NCBI GenBank assembly: GCA_021776775.1
Contig: JAJFFE010000217.1
Coordinates: forward strand, 1-42,098
Direction of reading: 5' to 3'
Length of the DNA stretch: 42,098 nt
Source: Planctomycetota bacterium
Lineage (GTDB): Bacteria; Planctomycetota; UBA8108; UBA1146; JAJFFE01
Part shown: positions 24,288 through 35,400 of the stretch, piece after piece
Position numbering within the stretch: position 1 is the stretch's first letter
Layout: each line of letters opens with the position of its first letter
Position numbers and translations under genes: made by a program
The notes under the pieces: generated by a model
Told to the model about the DNA's origin: nothing
Seen by the model: the letters and a program-made list of their open reading frames with translations, nothing else
The model's database searches: none

Positions 24288-27266
24288 ATGCGGTTTGTCA
24301 CCGCCGTTCTTGTGACCGCCATCGTTTCGTCGGCGGCTTTGCGAGTCGAATCGCAAGTGCCCGTCGTCTCCAGCAGTGACCCATGGAGTTCGCTGTCGTT
24401 TTCGGGAGCTTCCGGAATGTCGCCCGTCGGAGTCGGGGGGATTCCTTCCGGCACGCTGCAAGGGCCGGCGTTTCACGCCGGCGCCGAACCGCTCGCGATG
24501 TGCTTCGACTCCGGCGGCGCCGTGTTTGGCGTGCCGACGTTGTATGTCGTCGATCTTTACGACGGCAACGCATACTTGTACGACGCCAACGATCTCAGTT
24601 TGCTCGGTACGATCCCGACGCCCACCGGGGCGAGCGTGACGACCGGGTTGACGACCGACGGCTCGCTGCTTTATTGGGCCGCGGACGACACCCTCTATAC
24701 ATCGGCGATGGACGGAACCGCACTGTCGACGGTCGGCTCGATCGCTCTGCCGCTCTCCGGGTCGTGCGGTGACCTCGCCCGGGACGATCTCGGTCAACTC
24801 TGGGTCATCGACGTGATCAATGATTACGTTTCCGCGCACGACAGCGCCAGCGGTGCGGCGCTCGGAGACGGGTTCGGCCAACCGAGTGCGCCGGGCGCGT
24901 TTGGCAACGGGTTGGCGTTTCGCGACGATTGCGGCGCATTCGAACTTCTGCACGGAGTGACTGCCGCCGGTCAAGTCACACACGCGTCGTTGGTCAACTC
25001 CGACGGCGTGGTGCTCGGAAGCCAGGGCATCTTCGGCCTAGGACCGTTCGTCAACGGTGTGGCGGCGGCCGCAACGTCGCCAGCCTTCGCCGTGCCGTCG
25101 CTGTTCGTGGTCGACAATGCTAGCGGTGCGATCTTCGAAATCGAAGCGCTCGACCCGTGTCCGACTCTTCCGTCGGATTGTCACGCGGTCACCGGCGCCA
25201 GTCTCCGACAATCGTTCAGCGGATTTCCCACCGCGACGTTTCAGGCGACTCCCGGTACCGCGATCACTTCCCTGTTGCCGACCACCACTTCGACCATCTC
25301 GGTCACCGGCTTGCCGGGTTTGGTGCAAGAGGTGTCGTGTTCGGTCGAGATCGATCACACGTGGATCGGCGACTTGGACGTCACACTGCGGCGCGTGGGG
25401 GCGGCGACCATCGTGCACCTTCACGACAGCGCCGGCGTCGCTAGCGATGACATCGTGACAACGTTCGATGACGACGGGCGGGGATTCGGACCGCCGTTCG
25501 CGGCCGACGATGTGATGCAACCGTCCGGCGGGGCACTGACAGATCCGGGCGCCGGAGCGATGAGTGACTTCGACGGATTGACGGCCAATGGCCCGTGGCG
25601 GCTCGCGGTCACCGACAACTTCGGTGGCGAAGACGGAACGTTGACGGCGTGGTCGCTCGAGGTGCAGACGGCGCTCGCGATCCCCGACGCGAACCCGCTC
25701 GGCGTTTCCGTGTTGGTCGACATGGAGTCGATCGGCGACGTGGCCGATCTCGACGTGACGCTCGGGATCGACCACCCCGCTCCCCACGAACTCTCGATCG
25801 AGCTCGTCTCTCCGACCGGCACCGTGGTGGTGCTCGAAACTGCCGGCGCGCCGACCGCGCTGCTCGGCAACGCGCGCTTCGACGACGCCCCGGGCGGATT
25901 CAACGACGGCTTCGGGACGGCGACCCCTGTCGGTTCGCTGTCGGACTTCGACGACGACGCCATCGCGGGCATGTGGGAGTTACGCATCGTCGATTCGGTG
26001 GCTGGCAACACGGGGACCCTACGACGGGCCGAGCTGCTGGTCTGTCCAGTACCGTGTAGCGCTCCGGCGTTTCTGGCGTGTAGCTCCGACTGCGCTACTG
26101 GCGGGGTCGATCTCACCTGGTCGAACAGTGCTAGCTACGACTCCATCGACATCTACCGAGACGGGTCGCTCTTGGCGACGTTACCCGGGACCGACGCGAC
26201 GTTCCTCGATAGTTCCGCCGACGCCGGCCAACGCAGCTACGACGTGGTCGGCCGTTGTGCCATGGGGGCGAGCGCGTCGAGCTGCTCGGTGTTGCACGCT
26301 CCCTACGGTGGCGAAGCGAACGTGGTCGTGCGCCTGGAGTCCCCGTTCGGAGACATCGATAGCGCGTCGACCCTCGCCGCTGACTTAGCGAGCGGTGGTC
26401 AATCTGTCCTCATGACAGAGACTCTCCAGTTCGCGTGCTTCGACTCCATGCCGTCGAGCGGTGTGGTGTGGGTTTGCGCCGGGACGTTCCCCGACAACTA
26501 CGTGTTGTCGATCGAAGATGGGGAAACGCTCGCTGATTTGGCTGCGGCCGGGACCGCGATCTACTTCGAATCCGCGGACGCATGGGGATTCGATCCGGCC
26601 ACGTCGTTCGCCGAATACGACGGAGTCGAGGACGGCACCGCGACCGACGGTGACGATTCGTTCGTCGCTATGGATGGCGCCAGCCACAACGTGCTCGCGC
26701 TTGCGGGGACCAGCGCGACGTACGACCAGGATCAATCCGGTCTCAGCGACTACACCGATCGAATCTTGCCGACCGGCTCTACCGGCGGTGTCGATCTCGA
26801 TACGCCGGGAGCCGGCGCCGGGTCCATCTGGCTCGACGCATCGCAAGCGTACGTCACCGGAACATTCTACGTTCCGCCGAGCGGCGCTCGAGTTCTCGCG
26901 CAGTCGTGGGAGTTCGGTGGCTACGGCGGCGACCGAGTGGCGCTCGCGACGAGCTATCGCACTGCGCTGTCGCCCGCCGGCGGCGACCCGCTGTTCGAGC
27001 GCGGTAACGCCAACACCAGCGGCGGAGTCGACATCTCGGATGCCGTCTTCCTGTTGAGCTACCTGTTCATACTCGGCGCCGATGTTCTGCCGTGCTTTTC
27101 GGCCGCCGACGGAAACGATGACGGAACGGCAGACGTCAGCGACGCGGTGTACATCCTCGGATATCTGTTCGTGTTCATGTCCCCGCCCATGCCGTCGCCG
27201 TTCCCCGGCTGCGGTACCGATCCCACCCCGGACTCCCTCGACTGTTTGGAGTTCATCGGATGTTGA
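24288..27266 (+). CDS. Secreted protein with two P-domains, FN3-like domain, GATase-like module and dockerin
   Basis: 992 residues, ATG with GGGGAG upstream. Signal peptide MRFVTAVLVTAIVSSAAL. Residues ~30-300 look like a beta-propeller (LYVVDLYDGNAYLYDAND, LWVIDVINDYVSAHDS). Residues ~303-462 and ~463-590 are two proprotein-convertase P-domains: the first has HTWIGDLDVTLRRVG and ANGPWRLAVTDNFGGEDGTL, the second HPAPHELSIELVSPTGTVV and IAGMWELRIVDSVAGNTGTL. No subtilisin-like protease precedes them, unlike their usual setting. A FN3-like domain (~590-672) follows, then a ~220-residue module shared with the 14657-17152 protein. The C-terminus is a dockerin-like EF-hand pair (NTSGGVDISDAVFLLSYLF, NDDGTADVSDAVYILGYLF). 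The role is probably extracellular scaffolding or adhesion. The RHS gene begins downstream on the same strand. Confidence 0.85.
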   Translation: MRFVTAVLVTAIVSSAALRVESQVPVVSSSDPWSSLSFSGASGMSPVGVGGIPSGTLQGPAFHAGAEPLAMCFDSGGAVFGVPTLYVVDLYDGNAYLYDANDLSLLGTIPTPTGASVTTGLTTDGSLLYWAADDTLYTSAMDGTALSTVGSIALPLSGSCGDLARDDLGQLWVIDVINDYVSAHDSASGAALGDGFGQPSAPGAFGNGLAFRDDCGAFELLHGVTAAGQVTHASLVNSDGVVLGSQGIFGLGPFVNGVAAAATSPAFAVPSLFVVDNASGAIFEIEALDPCPTLPSDCHAVTGASLRQSFSGFPTATFQATPGTAITSLLPTTTSTISVTGLPGLVQEVSCSVEIDHTWIGDLDVTLRRVGAATIVHLHDSAGVASDDIVTTFDDDGRGFGPPFAADDVMQPSGGALTDPGAGAMSDFDGLTANGPWRLAVTDNFGGEDGTLTAWSLEVQTALAIPDANPLGVSVLVDMESIGDVADLDVTLGIDHPAPHELSIELVSPTGTVVVLETAGAPTALLGNARFDDAPGGFNDGFGTATPVGSLSDFDDDAIAGMWELRIVDSVAGNTGTLRRAELLVCPVPCSAPAFLACSSDCATGGVDLTWSNSASYDSIDIYRDGSLLATLPGTDATFLDSSADAGQRSYDVVGRCAMGASASSCSVLHAPYGGEANVVVRLESPFGDIDSASTLAADLASGGQSVLMTETLQFACFDSMPSSGVVWVCAGTFPDNYVLSIEDGETLADLAAAGTAIYFESADAWGFDPATSFAEYDGVEDGTATDGDDSFVAMDGASHNVLALAGTSATYDQDQSGLSDYTDRILPTGSTGGVDLDTPGAGAGSIWLDASQAYVTGTFYVPPSGARVLAQSWEFGGYGGDRVALATSYRTALSPAGGDPLFERGNANTSGGVDISDAVFLLSYLFILGADVLPCFSAADGNDDGTADVSDAVYILGYLFVFMSPPMPSPFPGCGTDPTPDSLDCLEFIGC

Positions 27267-27388
27267 TCGCACCGCCTGACCCAAACCGTCCAATCATCAC
27301 GATGACCCCCCAGGCCCAGCTTGGTTCACAGGCGCGTTCACAACCCCAGAAGACTCGACCCCGGACTCTCAAGAAAGGGCGGCGATTC

Positions 27389-30300
27389 ATGCCATCCCTA
27401 TCCCGCACTCTGTTTCTCGTGTTGCTCGGCGCGGTGGCTGTTCTGCTCGCCGATTCCGTCGATGCGCAGCGCCCCGATCAACTCGGTCAGCGAGTTCGTC
27501 CGCTGGTGACGATGACGCGCGGCGCCCCCGCCGACGGAGCGACAGGAATCGATCTCGACATCGTGGCGGAGATCGCCTTCAGCGACTTGATCGACCCAAA
27601 TACGGTCGACGGTCAATCGATCACCGTCACTTCCGGCGGGGCCTCCATATCTACCCAACGCATCGTCTCGCTCGATCGCAAGCGGGTCTTGCTGTCGTTC
27701 CCGGAGTTTCTCCCCGGTAGCTCGACCGTGACGATTACCGTCCATGGCAACCGACTGCGCGACATCGAGGGGCGCTTCGTCGACGTCGACGGCAGCGGAT
27801 CTGGCGGCGGGGTCGCCACGATCAACTTCGTGACGAACGCGCCGTTGCCGCCCCCGGTGGTCACCGATTCAGCGCTCATCACGGGATATGTGTTTGTCGT
27901 CGACATCGCGACCGGCGAGACCTCGCCGTTATCGAACGCGACGGCCAGAGCGTACCTGTACCCGCCACCCGAAGTCGGAGCCGTTCCGGTTGGCATGGCC
28001 ACGACGAACATCAACGGATACTTCGAGCTGACGACCGCACCGTTCACGGGGATCGAAACGTTCCTCGTGAGCATGAGCTTTCTCGGCCACAGTGAGGCGT
28101 TGCGTCAGGTCACGATCATGGCCGGACGCTGCTACCGCGTCGACGACGCTGCACTGCAACAGCTCGGGCCACCCCAACTGATCTCTGCCGCCGGTGGTGG
28201 TACCGCCGTCGACATGGGCGGGGCCGAGGTGGTGTTCCCGGCGGGTGCAATCGCCGACGACACATTGGTTACCGTGACGCTGTTGGCTAGCTCGGATCAG
28301 CTACGCGACTACCTGCCGGAGTTTGTCTCGACCCAAGGGACGTTCATCGACATCGGTGGACTCGACGGCGAAATCACATCGAGCCCGGTCACCCTTCGCA
28401 TACCCAACCGATACAACTTGCCCGTACAGACCCCGCCGATCGAAATTCCGATGGGCAAGGTCGATCACAACACGCTCGAGTGGAGCGATCTCACCGAACT
28501 CTACACGGGGCCCGGCGATCCCCCCGAGTCGTTCGTCGGTAGAGTCGTTAGCGATGGCATGGGCGGGTCCGTGATCGAAGTCGAGTTCGATCACTTCTGT
28601 TCGATCTGCACGTCGTACTGCTTGCCGGTGCCTCCGCCGCCCGACCCCGGGCCGTGCGACGCACCGCCGCCGCCGCCGCCCGGACCGTTTCCGCCGGGAC
28701 CACCTCCGGGACCCGGACCGCCTGGTCCCCCGCCCGGTGCGCCGGTTCCGGCCGTGATTCCGATCCTCAGCCCACAGCCGCAAGGTCGCAGAGAAGATTT
28801 ATGCCGGACCGCACGAGCGCTGGGCTATTCCAGCGGTCAGTCGGAAGTTTCGCTGCGTGAGGGCTACCTCTACGAGTTCGTCAATCTACCGTCCATGCAG
28901 GAGCGCGGTACTGCGTTCAATCTTCAGCTCGCGTACTTCTCGGGTTCGGCCTTGCCGTCGGTGACGCTCAGCGCGCAGACCGACTACGACAGCACGCGCC
29001 CGGTCGAACGAACGCAATACGAGTTCGACATCGAGGGCGAGCAGGTTCACGCCGTCTACGACTTCAGCGAGAACAACACCAAGCACCACGGCAAGTACAT
29101 TTGGCACGGAGTCGACGGTACCGGCTCGCTCATGCCGACCGGCAGTTACGCGTTCGACATCTTCGTATCGAGCTTGAACGCCAACGTCTCCGTGTCCATC
29201 CCGTCGATCTTCGGCGGGGGCGGACTAGGGCCCGACGTGACGGAGTTCACGGATATCCAGTACCCGGGTCTCGTTCCCCAACGATCCAAGCTGACGTCCG
29301 GTCGCGCGTTACTGCTGAACCGGGTGGACTCTCCGTACGGCGCAGGATGGAGCATCGTTCAAGAAGAGCGACTGCACAACGATCCCGATGGTTGCATCCT
29401 GTTCACGAACGGCTCGGGAGACCGAAGACTCTTCGTTCCGGATACCGCGAGCTCGAACCGTTGGGTGCCCATGTTCGCCGACGGTAGTGAGCTCATCCGC
29501 AATCCGTCCTCCGGCAACTACGAGCGTCGCTACGAACAAGGGTGGATTTCACGCTTCAACCCGAGCGGCTTGCTCATGGCGAAGATTAGCCCGTTCGGCG
29601 CGACGACAACGTTCGTCTACAGCGGCGGTCGGTTGGCGTCGGTGACGTCACCGACGGGCCACTTCTACACCCTGTCGTACGACGGCAACGACAAGCTCTC
29701 AGCAATTGCGGATTCCGCGGGTCGCACCACACTCTTCACCGTGGCCGGCGGCGACTTGACCGTCGTCGACGGCGCCGAAGGGGTGCGCACGTTCGGTTAC
29801 GACGCGGACCACCTGCTGACCGAGCAGATCGGCGTTCGCAACGAACGCAGCACGTACGGATACGAGAACGGTCGGGTCACTTCGGCGATCTCTTACGAGA
29901 GCGACGGTACGACTGTTCTTAGAGAGCGGTACTTCTATCCCAGCGCCTTGGCCGGTGAAGCTGGCTTGGCGATCGCCAATGGGCTGGGAACGATCCTCGC
30001 TCCGATCCCCGTCGCGGCGAGCAATATCGACTACATGGTCGACGGTCGCGGGACCGTTCACGAACACGAAATCGACGGGATGGGTAACACCATTCGCGAA
30101 AGTAACGGAGCCGTCGAGACGCTCTTTACCTACGACGAGCAGCGACGCATGACAAGCATCGTGCGTTCGTCCGGATGGCAAACGCACTACGACTACGACG
30201 ACAAGGGGCGGCTGACCACGGTTCACGAGCGCAACGGCGGCACGTTGTACGCCACCATCACGCGCGAGTACGAAGGGCTCAACGGTCGACTAAGTCGTGA

Positions 30301-32434
30301 AGTCGACGCCGAGGGACGCGAGCGTCTCTACGAATACGACGCGTCGGGTCGGTTGACTCGAGTCCAAGACAACCTGGGAGACGACGTTGCGTTCTTCTAC
30401 GGAAGCGTTGCTCACCCGTCGTTGGTGACCGGCACCGAGCGCGGCGACGCGTTCGTGACGACGTCGTACGACGTGCACGGCAACCTAGCCATGACGACCG
30501 ACGCGCTGGGCCGCGTCACGACCTACGTTCACGATCCGTTGACGGGATTGTTGAGCAGCACGACAACGCCGGAGTTGCGAACGGCCACGGTGAGCTACGA
30601 CGCCATGAACCGAATCGTGGCGAGCACTGGCGGCCCGGACGGTGACATCGGCTTCGAATACTCCGGTAGCGTGATCACCGAAGTCGGCTTGCCGGGTGGC
30701 GAGACCATCATGATGACGTACGACGGTCTCGGCCGTCGCGTCTCGCGCGTGGACGCCAACGGTGAAGTCGAGCTGTTCGAGTACGACAACGAGGGTGCGC
30801 TCGTGTCGCACCGCAACCGCGCCGATCAACTGACGCTTCTCGACCGAGACGATCGCGGCCAACTGGTCTCGAAGGTCCGTCCCGACGGGTCGGTGACCTT
30901 GTTCGACTTCGACGACTTCGGCAACTTGACTTGGGCCGAGAACAGCCACTCCACGATTGAAATCCAGCGGGACTTCCTCGGTCGCGCGTCGCTGGTCCGT
31001 TCCGTACTGGACTTCCAGGGAACGGGTGCGCCCCCGGTCGAGCACGAGCTGTCGTACACGTACGACCGTACCGGCCGGCGGCTGACCATGGCTGATGCCA
31101 ACGGAACGTACAGTTACGGGTACGACCCCGTCGGTCGGCTCGCGACGGTATCGGATCCGTTCACCAACAGCTGGACCTATAGCTACGACGCGTTAGGACG
31201 GCTAGCGCAGCTGATCCGAGCGAACGGGGTGACGACAGAGTACGGCTACGATGTCGGAAGTCAGCTCGTCTCGATCGAGCATCAAGACGGCACGCTGGCG
31301 AACCTCATCGCCAATCTCTACGACGGCTACGATCTCGACGGTCTGGTGACCGACGAGACGTTGGTTTCCGGTGTGGCGTCGAGCAGCTGGCTCTACGACT
31401 ACGACGACCGCGCTCGGTTGACGAACGCCGACGCTAGTGAGTCGTTTGGTGATGCTCTGGTCAACGTGACGTCGTTGTTCGACAGTGCCAACCGTATCAC
31501 CTCGGATAGCGAGTACAGCTACACGCACGATACCGACGGGCGCATGACGGTTCGCGACGAGGTCTCGGGCGAGGCGTCGGATCTGTTCGAGTACGACACC
31601 GACGGCCAGCTCACCAACCTGCAGCAAACCGGGCTTGTCCTGGGGTCGCCGCAAGTGACGTTGGACGTACGTTACTACTACGACCCGCTCGGTCGCAGAA
31701 TCGCCAAAGAGATCAACGGCATTCGGTCGGTGTACCTCTACGACGGCGAACGGCTGATCGAAGAGCTCGATCACCGGGATCTCTCGCGACGGGTCTACGT
31801 GCACGGGCGTGGCAACAATGAGCCGCTCGCGGTCATCGATCGTGTTGGCGGAGAAACACACTTCTACCACCACGATCGTCTCGGCAGCGTACGCGGGCTG
31901 ACCGACGAAACCGGAGGACTGTCGCAGCTCTACGTCTACGATGCGTTCGGTAGCTTGGTTCAAGAGTTGGCGTCCGGGTTGTACCAACCGTTCGGGTTCA
32001 TCGCGCGTGAGCGAGACCGTGAAAGCGGGCTGACGTTCATGCGGGCTCGGTACTACGTGCCGCAGCTCGGACGGTTTCTCAGCGAAGATCCGCTCGGATT
32101 GCTCGCGGGCGAAAACTTCTACGTCTACAGCCACGGTGATCCGGTCAATCGACGGGACCCCAGCGGCCAACAAGGAGTGTCGTTCCCGAAGCTCTCTCTT
32201 GGCGACTTCACCCTCTCCCTCGGAGAAGTGCCCAGGCCGGAAGACCTGCCTCCCGTGGTTCCGACGATTCCTCATCCGTGGGACGACGAAGGCGGACTCG
32301 GCGCGGGCGGCATCCTTGTCATCTATGGCGCCGGCGGTGGGGTCTGCGGCCAGATCGGCATTGGAATCGGACTGCCCGATTTCTCCACTATCACGAACAC
32401 GCCCGTGGGCCGCGGCCTGCGGATCACCTTCTGA
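27389..32434 (+). CDS. Sec-exported RHS/YD-repeat protein
   Basis: 1681 residues. I start at the Met of 27389 because it opens a clear signal peptide (MPSLSRTLFLVLLGAVAVLL) and has AAAGGGCGG upstream; upstream in-frame codons read as leader. Order: an SbsA/Big_5-like Ig domain (~30-150, GATGIDLDIVAEIAFSD), a carboxypeptidase-regulatory-like domain (~160-240), a ZU5-like region (GGAEVVFPAGAIADDTLVTV), a proline-rich hinge (~411-457), then a long YD-repeat shell (~725-1520, many copies of YDxxGRL). The RHS core follows: RDRESGLTFMRARYYVPQLG and GRFLSEDPLGLLAGENFYVY, ending NRRDPSGQ. The tip after the core is only ~88 residues, Pro/Gly-rich, with no recognisable toxin fold. RHS shells encapsulate a C-terminal payload. 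Here secretion by Sec and lack of an immunity gene argue against a polymorphic toxin. Confidence 0.9.
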   Translation: MPSLSRTLFLVLLGAVAVLLADSVDAQRPDQLGQRVRPLVTMTRGAPADGATGIDLDIVAEIAFSDLIDPNTVDGQSITVTSGGASISTQRIVSLDRKRVLLSFPEFLPGSSTVTITVHGNRLRDIEGRFVDVDGSGSGGGVATINFVTNAPLPPPVVTDSALITGYVFVVDIATGETSPLSNATARAYLYPPPEVGAVPVGMATTNINGYFELTTAPFTGIETFLVSMSFLGHSEALRQVTIMAGRCYRVDDAALQQLGPPQLISAAGGGTAVDMGGAEVVFPAGAIADDTLVTVTLLASSDQLRDYLPEFVSTQGTFIDIGGLDGEITSSPVTLRIPNRYNLPVQTPPIEIPMGKVDHNTLEWSDLTELYTGPGDPPESFVGRVVSDGMGGSVIEVEFDHFCSICTSYCLPVPPPPDPGPCDAPPPPPPGPFPPGPPPGPGPPGPPPGAPVPAVIPILSPQPQGRREDLCRTARALGYSSGQSEVSLREGYLYEFVNLPSMQERGTAFNLQLAYFSGSALPSVTLSAQTDYDSTRPVERTQYEFDIEGEQVHAVYDFSENNTKHHGKYIWHGVDGTGSLMPTGSYAFDIFVSSLNANVSVSIPSIFGGGGLGPDVTEFTDIQYPGLVPQRSKLTSGRALLLNRVDSPYGAGWSIVQEERLHNDPDGCILFTNGSGDRRLFVPDTASSNRWVPMFADGSELIRNPSSGNYERRYEQGWISRFNPSGLLMAKISPFGATTTFVYSGGRLASVTSPTGHFYTLSYDGNDKLSAIADSAGRTTLFTVAGGDLTVVDGAEGVRTFGYDADHLLTEQIGVRNERSTYGYENGRVTSAISYESDGTTVLRERYFYPSALAGEAGLAIANGLGTILAPIPVAASNIDYMVDGRGTVHEHEIDGMGNTIRESNGAVETLFTYDEQRRMTSIVRSSGWQTHYDYDDKGRLTTVHERNGGTLYATITREYEGLNGRLSREVDAEGRERLYEYDASGRLTRVQDNLGDDVAFFYGSVAHPSLVTGTERGDAFVTTSYDVHGNLAMTTDALGRVTTYVHDPLTGLLSSTTTPELRTATVSYDAMNRIVASTGGPDGDIGFEYSGSVITEVGLPGGETIMMTYDGLGRRVSRVDANGEVELFEYDNEGALVSHRNRADQLTLLDRDDRGQLVSKVRPDGSVTLFDFDDFGNLTWAENSHSTIEIQRDFLGRASLVRSVLDFQGTGAPPVEHELSYTYDRTGRRLTMADANGTYSYGYDPVGRLATVSDPFTNSWTYSYDALGRLAQLIRANGVTTEYGYDVGSQLVSIEHQDGTLANLIANLYDGYDLDGLVTDETLVSGVASSSWLYDYDDRARLTNADASESFGDALVNVTSLFDSANRITSDSEYSYTHDTDGRMTVRDEVSGEASDLFEYDTDGQLTNLQQTGLVLGSPQVTLDVRYYYDPLGRRIAKEINGIRSVYLYDGERLIEELDHRDLSRRVYVHGRGNNEPLAVIDRVGGETHFYHHDRLGSVRGLTDETGGLSQLYVYDAFGSLVQELASGLYQPFGFIARERDRESGLTFMRARYYVPQLGRFLSEDPLGLLAGENFYVYSHGDPVNRRDPSGQQGVSFPKLSLGDFTLSLGEVPRPEDLPPVVPTIPHPWDDEGGLGAGGILVIYGAGGGVCGQIGIGIGLPDFSTITNTPVGRGLRITF

Positions 32435-32451
32435 TGCAGAGAGAGCAACCC

Positions 32452-35400
32452 ATGAACAACACCCAACGAATCGAGCGCGCGTTGCGAGCCTTGTTGCTCC
32501 CGCTGCTCGTCCTTTCTGTGGTGAGTGGTACGACGCTCGTCTCGGCACAGTCGAGCTCGAGCTACGTCGTCGATGCCGATGGCAATCGAACCTCCGCTAC
32601 CAATCAAATACGGCTGACCGGGATCGGCGGGTTCAGCATTGAACCGAACCGGGCGATCCCCGGAGACCGTATCAACATCTACGGACGCAACTTCGACGTG
32701 ACCGATCCGAGCCAGTTCGCGATCGACTTCAACGGCGAAGCCGGCGTCGTGCATTCGGTGTCTCGACGTGTGATTACGGTCGAGATACCGCTGACCGCCG
32801 TGGATGGCGCCATCGTCTTGACGCTACCCGGTGGAACGCAGGTCAACGTCGGGTCATTGGTCTTGGAAGGCGTCGTCGTGACGCCCGACGTCGCCGATCT
32901 CGACTACGGCACTAGCCAACAGTTCGCCGCCGTCGTGCACGGGGTTCCCGGTGGTGTCGTCAACTGGGAAGTCGAATCATTGGTGGCGGGGGCTGATCCT
33001 GGCAGTGTCTCGGCCACCGGCTTGTACACGGCACCTGCCGCCGTCAATGGCGCGTTTCCGGTACTGGTGAAAGCGACCAGCGTCGACCTCGGGCATACGG
33101 CGTACGCCCTGGTGCGCGGTAGTTGTGCGTCGACCATGATCGCCTTGGATACGTTCGTCGCCGGCAGTTTCGTCTCCGGTTATGAGCGTAACTGTTACGA
33201 GTTCGACGGCACCGCCGGTCAGATCGTCAGTGCGAGCTACATCGGATCCCCGACCGCACGACGCTTCAGAATCCTCAACGAAGACGGCTATCCGGTGGTG
33301 GCGGCGACGCCCGGGACGAGCATCGCGACGTCGGTGGTCGTGCTTCCGGATACCGGCGTCTACCGCGTCGAAGTCGAATCCGATTCGGGCGAAAGCGGCG
33401 CGTACCAAGTGTATGTGGCGACGCACGAAGATCTGACCCCGGGCGTTTGGATTCATCCCGGCGACGGACTGTGGAGTGAGTCCAGCAAATGGTCCGGCGG
33501 CGTGGTGCCCAGTGCATCGTCGGACGTGATAATTCCGGACTATCCCGGCACGTTGACCGTCACGGTCAACTCCAATGTCGGAACGTGTGCCTCGGTCGTG
33601 GCCAACGAAGAGATCCGGTTCATCTCCAGTGGTCGCCTCAACGTACTGGGAACGCTGACCCACAATGCCGGCATGCGCATGCAGGGGGGAACCTTGGCTG
33701 GCGCCCGCCTCGAGCAGGGTGGCGGTCCGGGAGTCATCACCACGACCTCCGGCGGTACGTTTGCCGGCGTGACTGTGGCTTCTTCACTGCTCATCGGTCC
33801 GTCGCACTCGTTGACCGCGACCGGTGGATTGACCCTTGATGGGGGTACGATCACGCTCGGTACGGCGACCAATGGGCACTCCTACTTGTACTTCACTGGA
33901 ACGCAAACCCTCGGTGGCAACGGTGAGATCGTAATGGAGGACTCGCCGGGCGGGTACACGCGCTATCTCTACCTGTTGGGCGGTACCACGCACCTGACGA
34001 TCGGTTCGGACATCACGGTGCGCGGCGCTCACGGCAATCTGCTCTCGGGGAGCGCCAACCAACAGTTCATCAATCTCGGCACGATTCGCGCCGACGTTGC
34101 GGGTGAACCGTTTGCAGCTAGCCGTTTGGCGAACTTCGGAATGTTGCAAGCGACCGGCGGACTGCTAGACGTCGACCACTTGACCGGCGCACTCGGGCAA
34201 CTCGACATTTCGGCGAGCGGTTCGGCGAACCTCGATGGCATCTACACCGTCGATCAACCGGTTGTCGTGCGCGATAGCTCGACGTTGATCCTTGACGGCA
34301 CCTGGGTGAACGCGAGTTCAATCACCATGACGGACAGCGTCGTGACGCTGGACGGTACGTTCACTCCGACCGCGCTCGGTTCGTTCTCGCGGACCGGCGG
34401 AACGGTGAACCTCTCCGGAGTTTGCGACCTTCAGTCTTCGACGTTCACGTTGGATGCGACGACCGGCGATTGGAGAATGGTTGGCGGACGGTTCGCAAAT
34501 GGAACTTTAGTGACCTCCCCGGGCGGGACGGTTCTCCCTACCACCAGTGGCGGAACCTTCGACGCCATGACGATCGTCGGCAGCGGTTTCACTCTGCCGT
34601 CCGGTTCTATTGTGACGTTGGTGAATGGGCTGACGCTCGACGCCACGATCGCACTAGGCGGTCCGGAGAATGGGCACACGTACTTGTATGTCTCCGGTAC
34701 GCAGACCATCGATGGCGCGGGCGCGATTGAGTTCATCAACTCGCCGGGCGGGTATACCCGCTACTTGTACACGCTGGCAGCGGGAACGATCGTCACCCTT
34801 GGGCCGAACCTGACAGTTCATGGCCGTGACGGCTACATGTTCACGAGCGCGGCGACGCAGCAGTTTCAGAACCAGGGCACCATTCGAGCCGACGCCGACA
34901 CTGTGACCGTGAACCGCATATCGAACTCCGGCTCTTTGGAAGGGGTGGGCGGTACGCTCGACGTCAACAACCTGAACGGGAACCTCGGCATGGTCTCCGT
35001 TGCGTCGAGCGGCACGGTGGACGTCGACGGAACGTACACTGTCGATCAGCCGATTGTTGTGCGCGACAGTTCCGCGCTGACTCTGCGAGGGACGTGGACG
35101 AATGCCAGTTCGATTGCCATGACCGACAGCGTCATCAACCTCGGTGGCGACTTCACCATGACCGGGCTCGGGTCGTTCAGTCGCAGCGGCGGCACGGTCA
35201 ACTTGATCGGTACGTGCGATCTGCAAGCGTCGACGCTCACACTCGACGGGCTTACTGGCGACTGGCGAATGCTCGGCGGTAGCTTGGCCAACGGCACGTT
35301 GGTCACCGCTGGCGGGACGTTGATTCCCACGACCAGTGGCGGGTCGCTCGACGCCATGGTCGTTGGCGGGTCTGGATTCACGCTTCCGTCGGGGACGAAC

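Noticed and set aside
27389..32434. RHS protein as a polymorphic toxin with an immunity gene
   Set aside because: It has a Sec signal peptide, a short non-toxin-like tip, and is followed by a 1968-residue exported protein rather than a small immunity gene.
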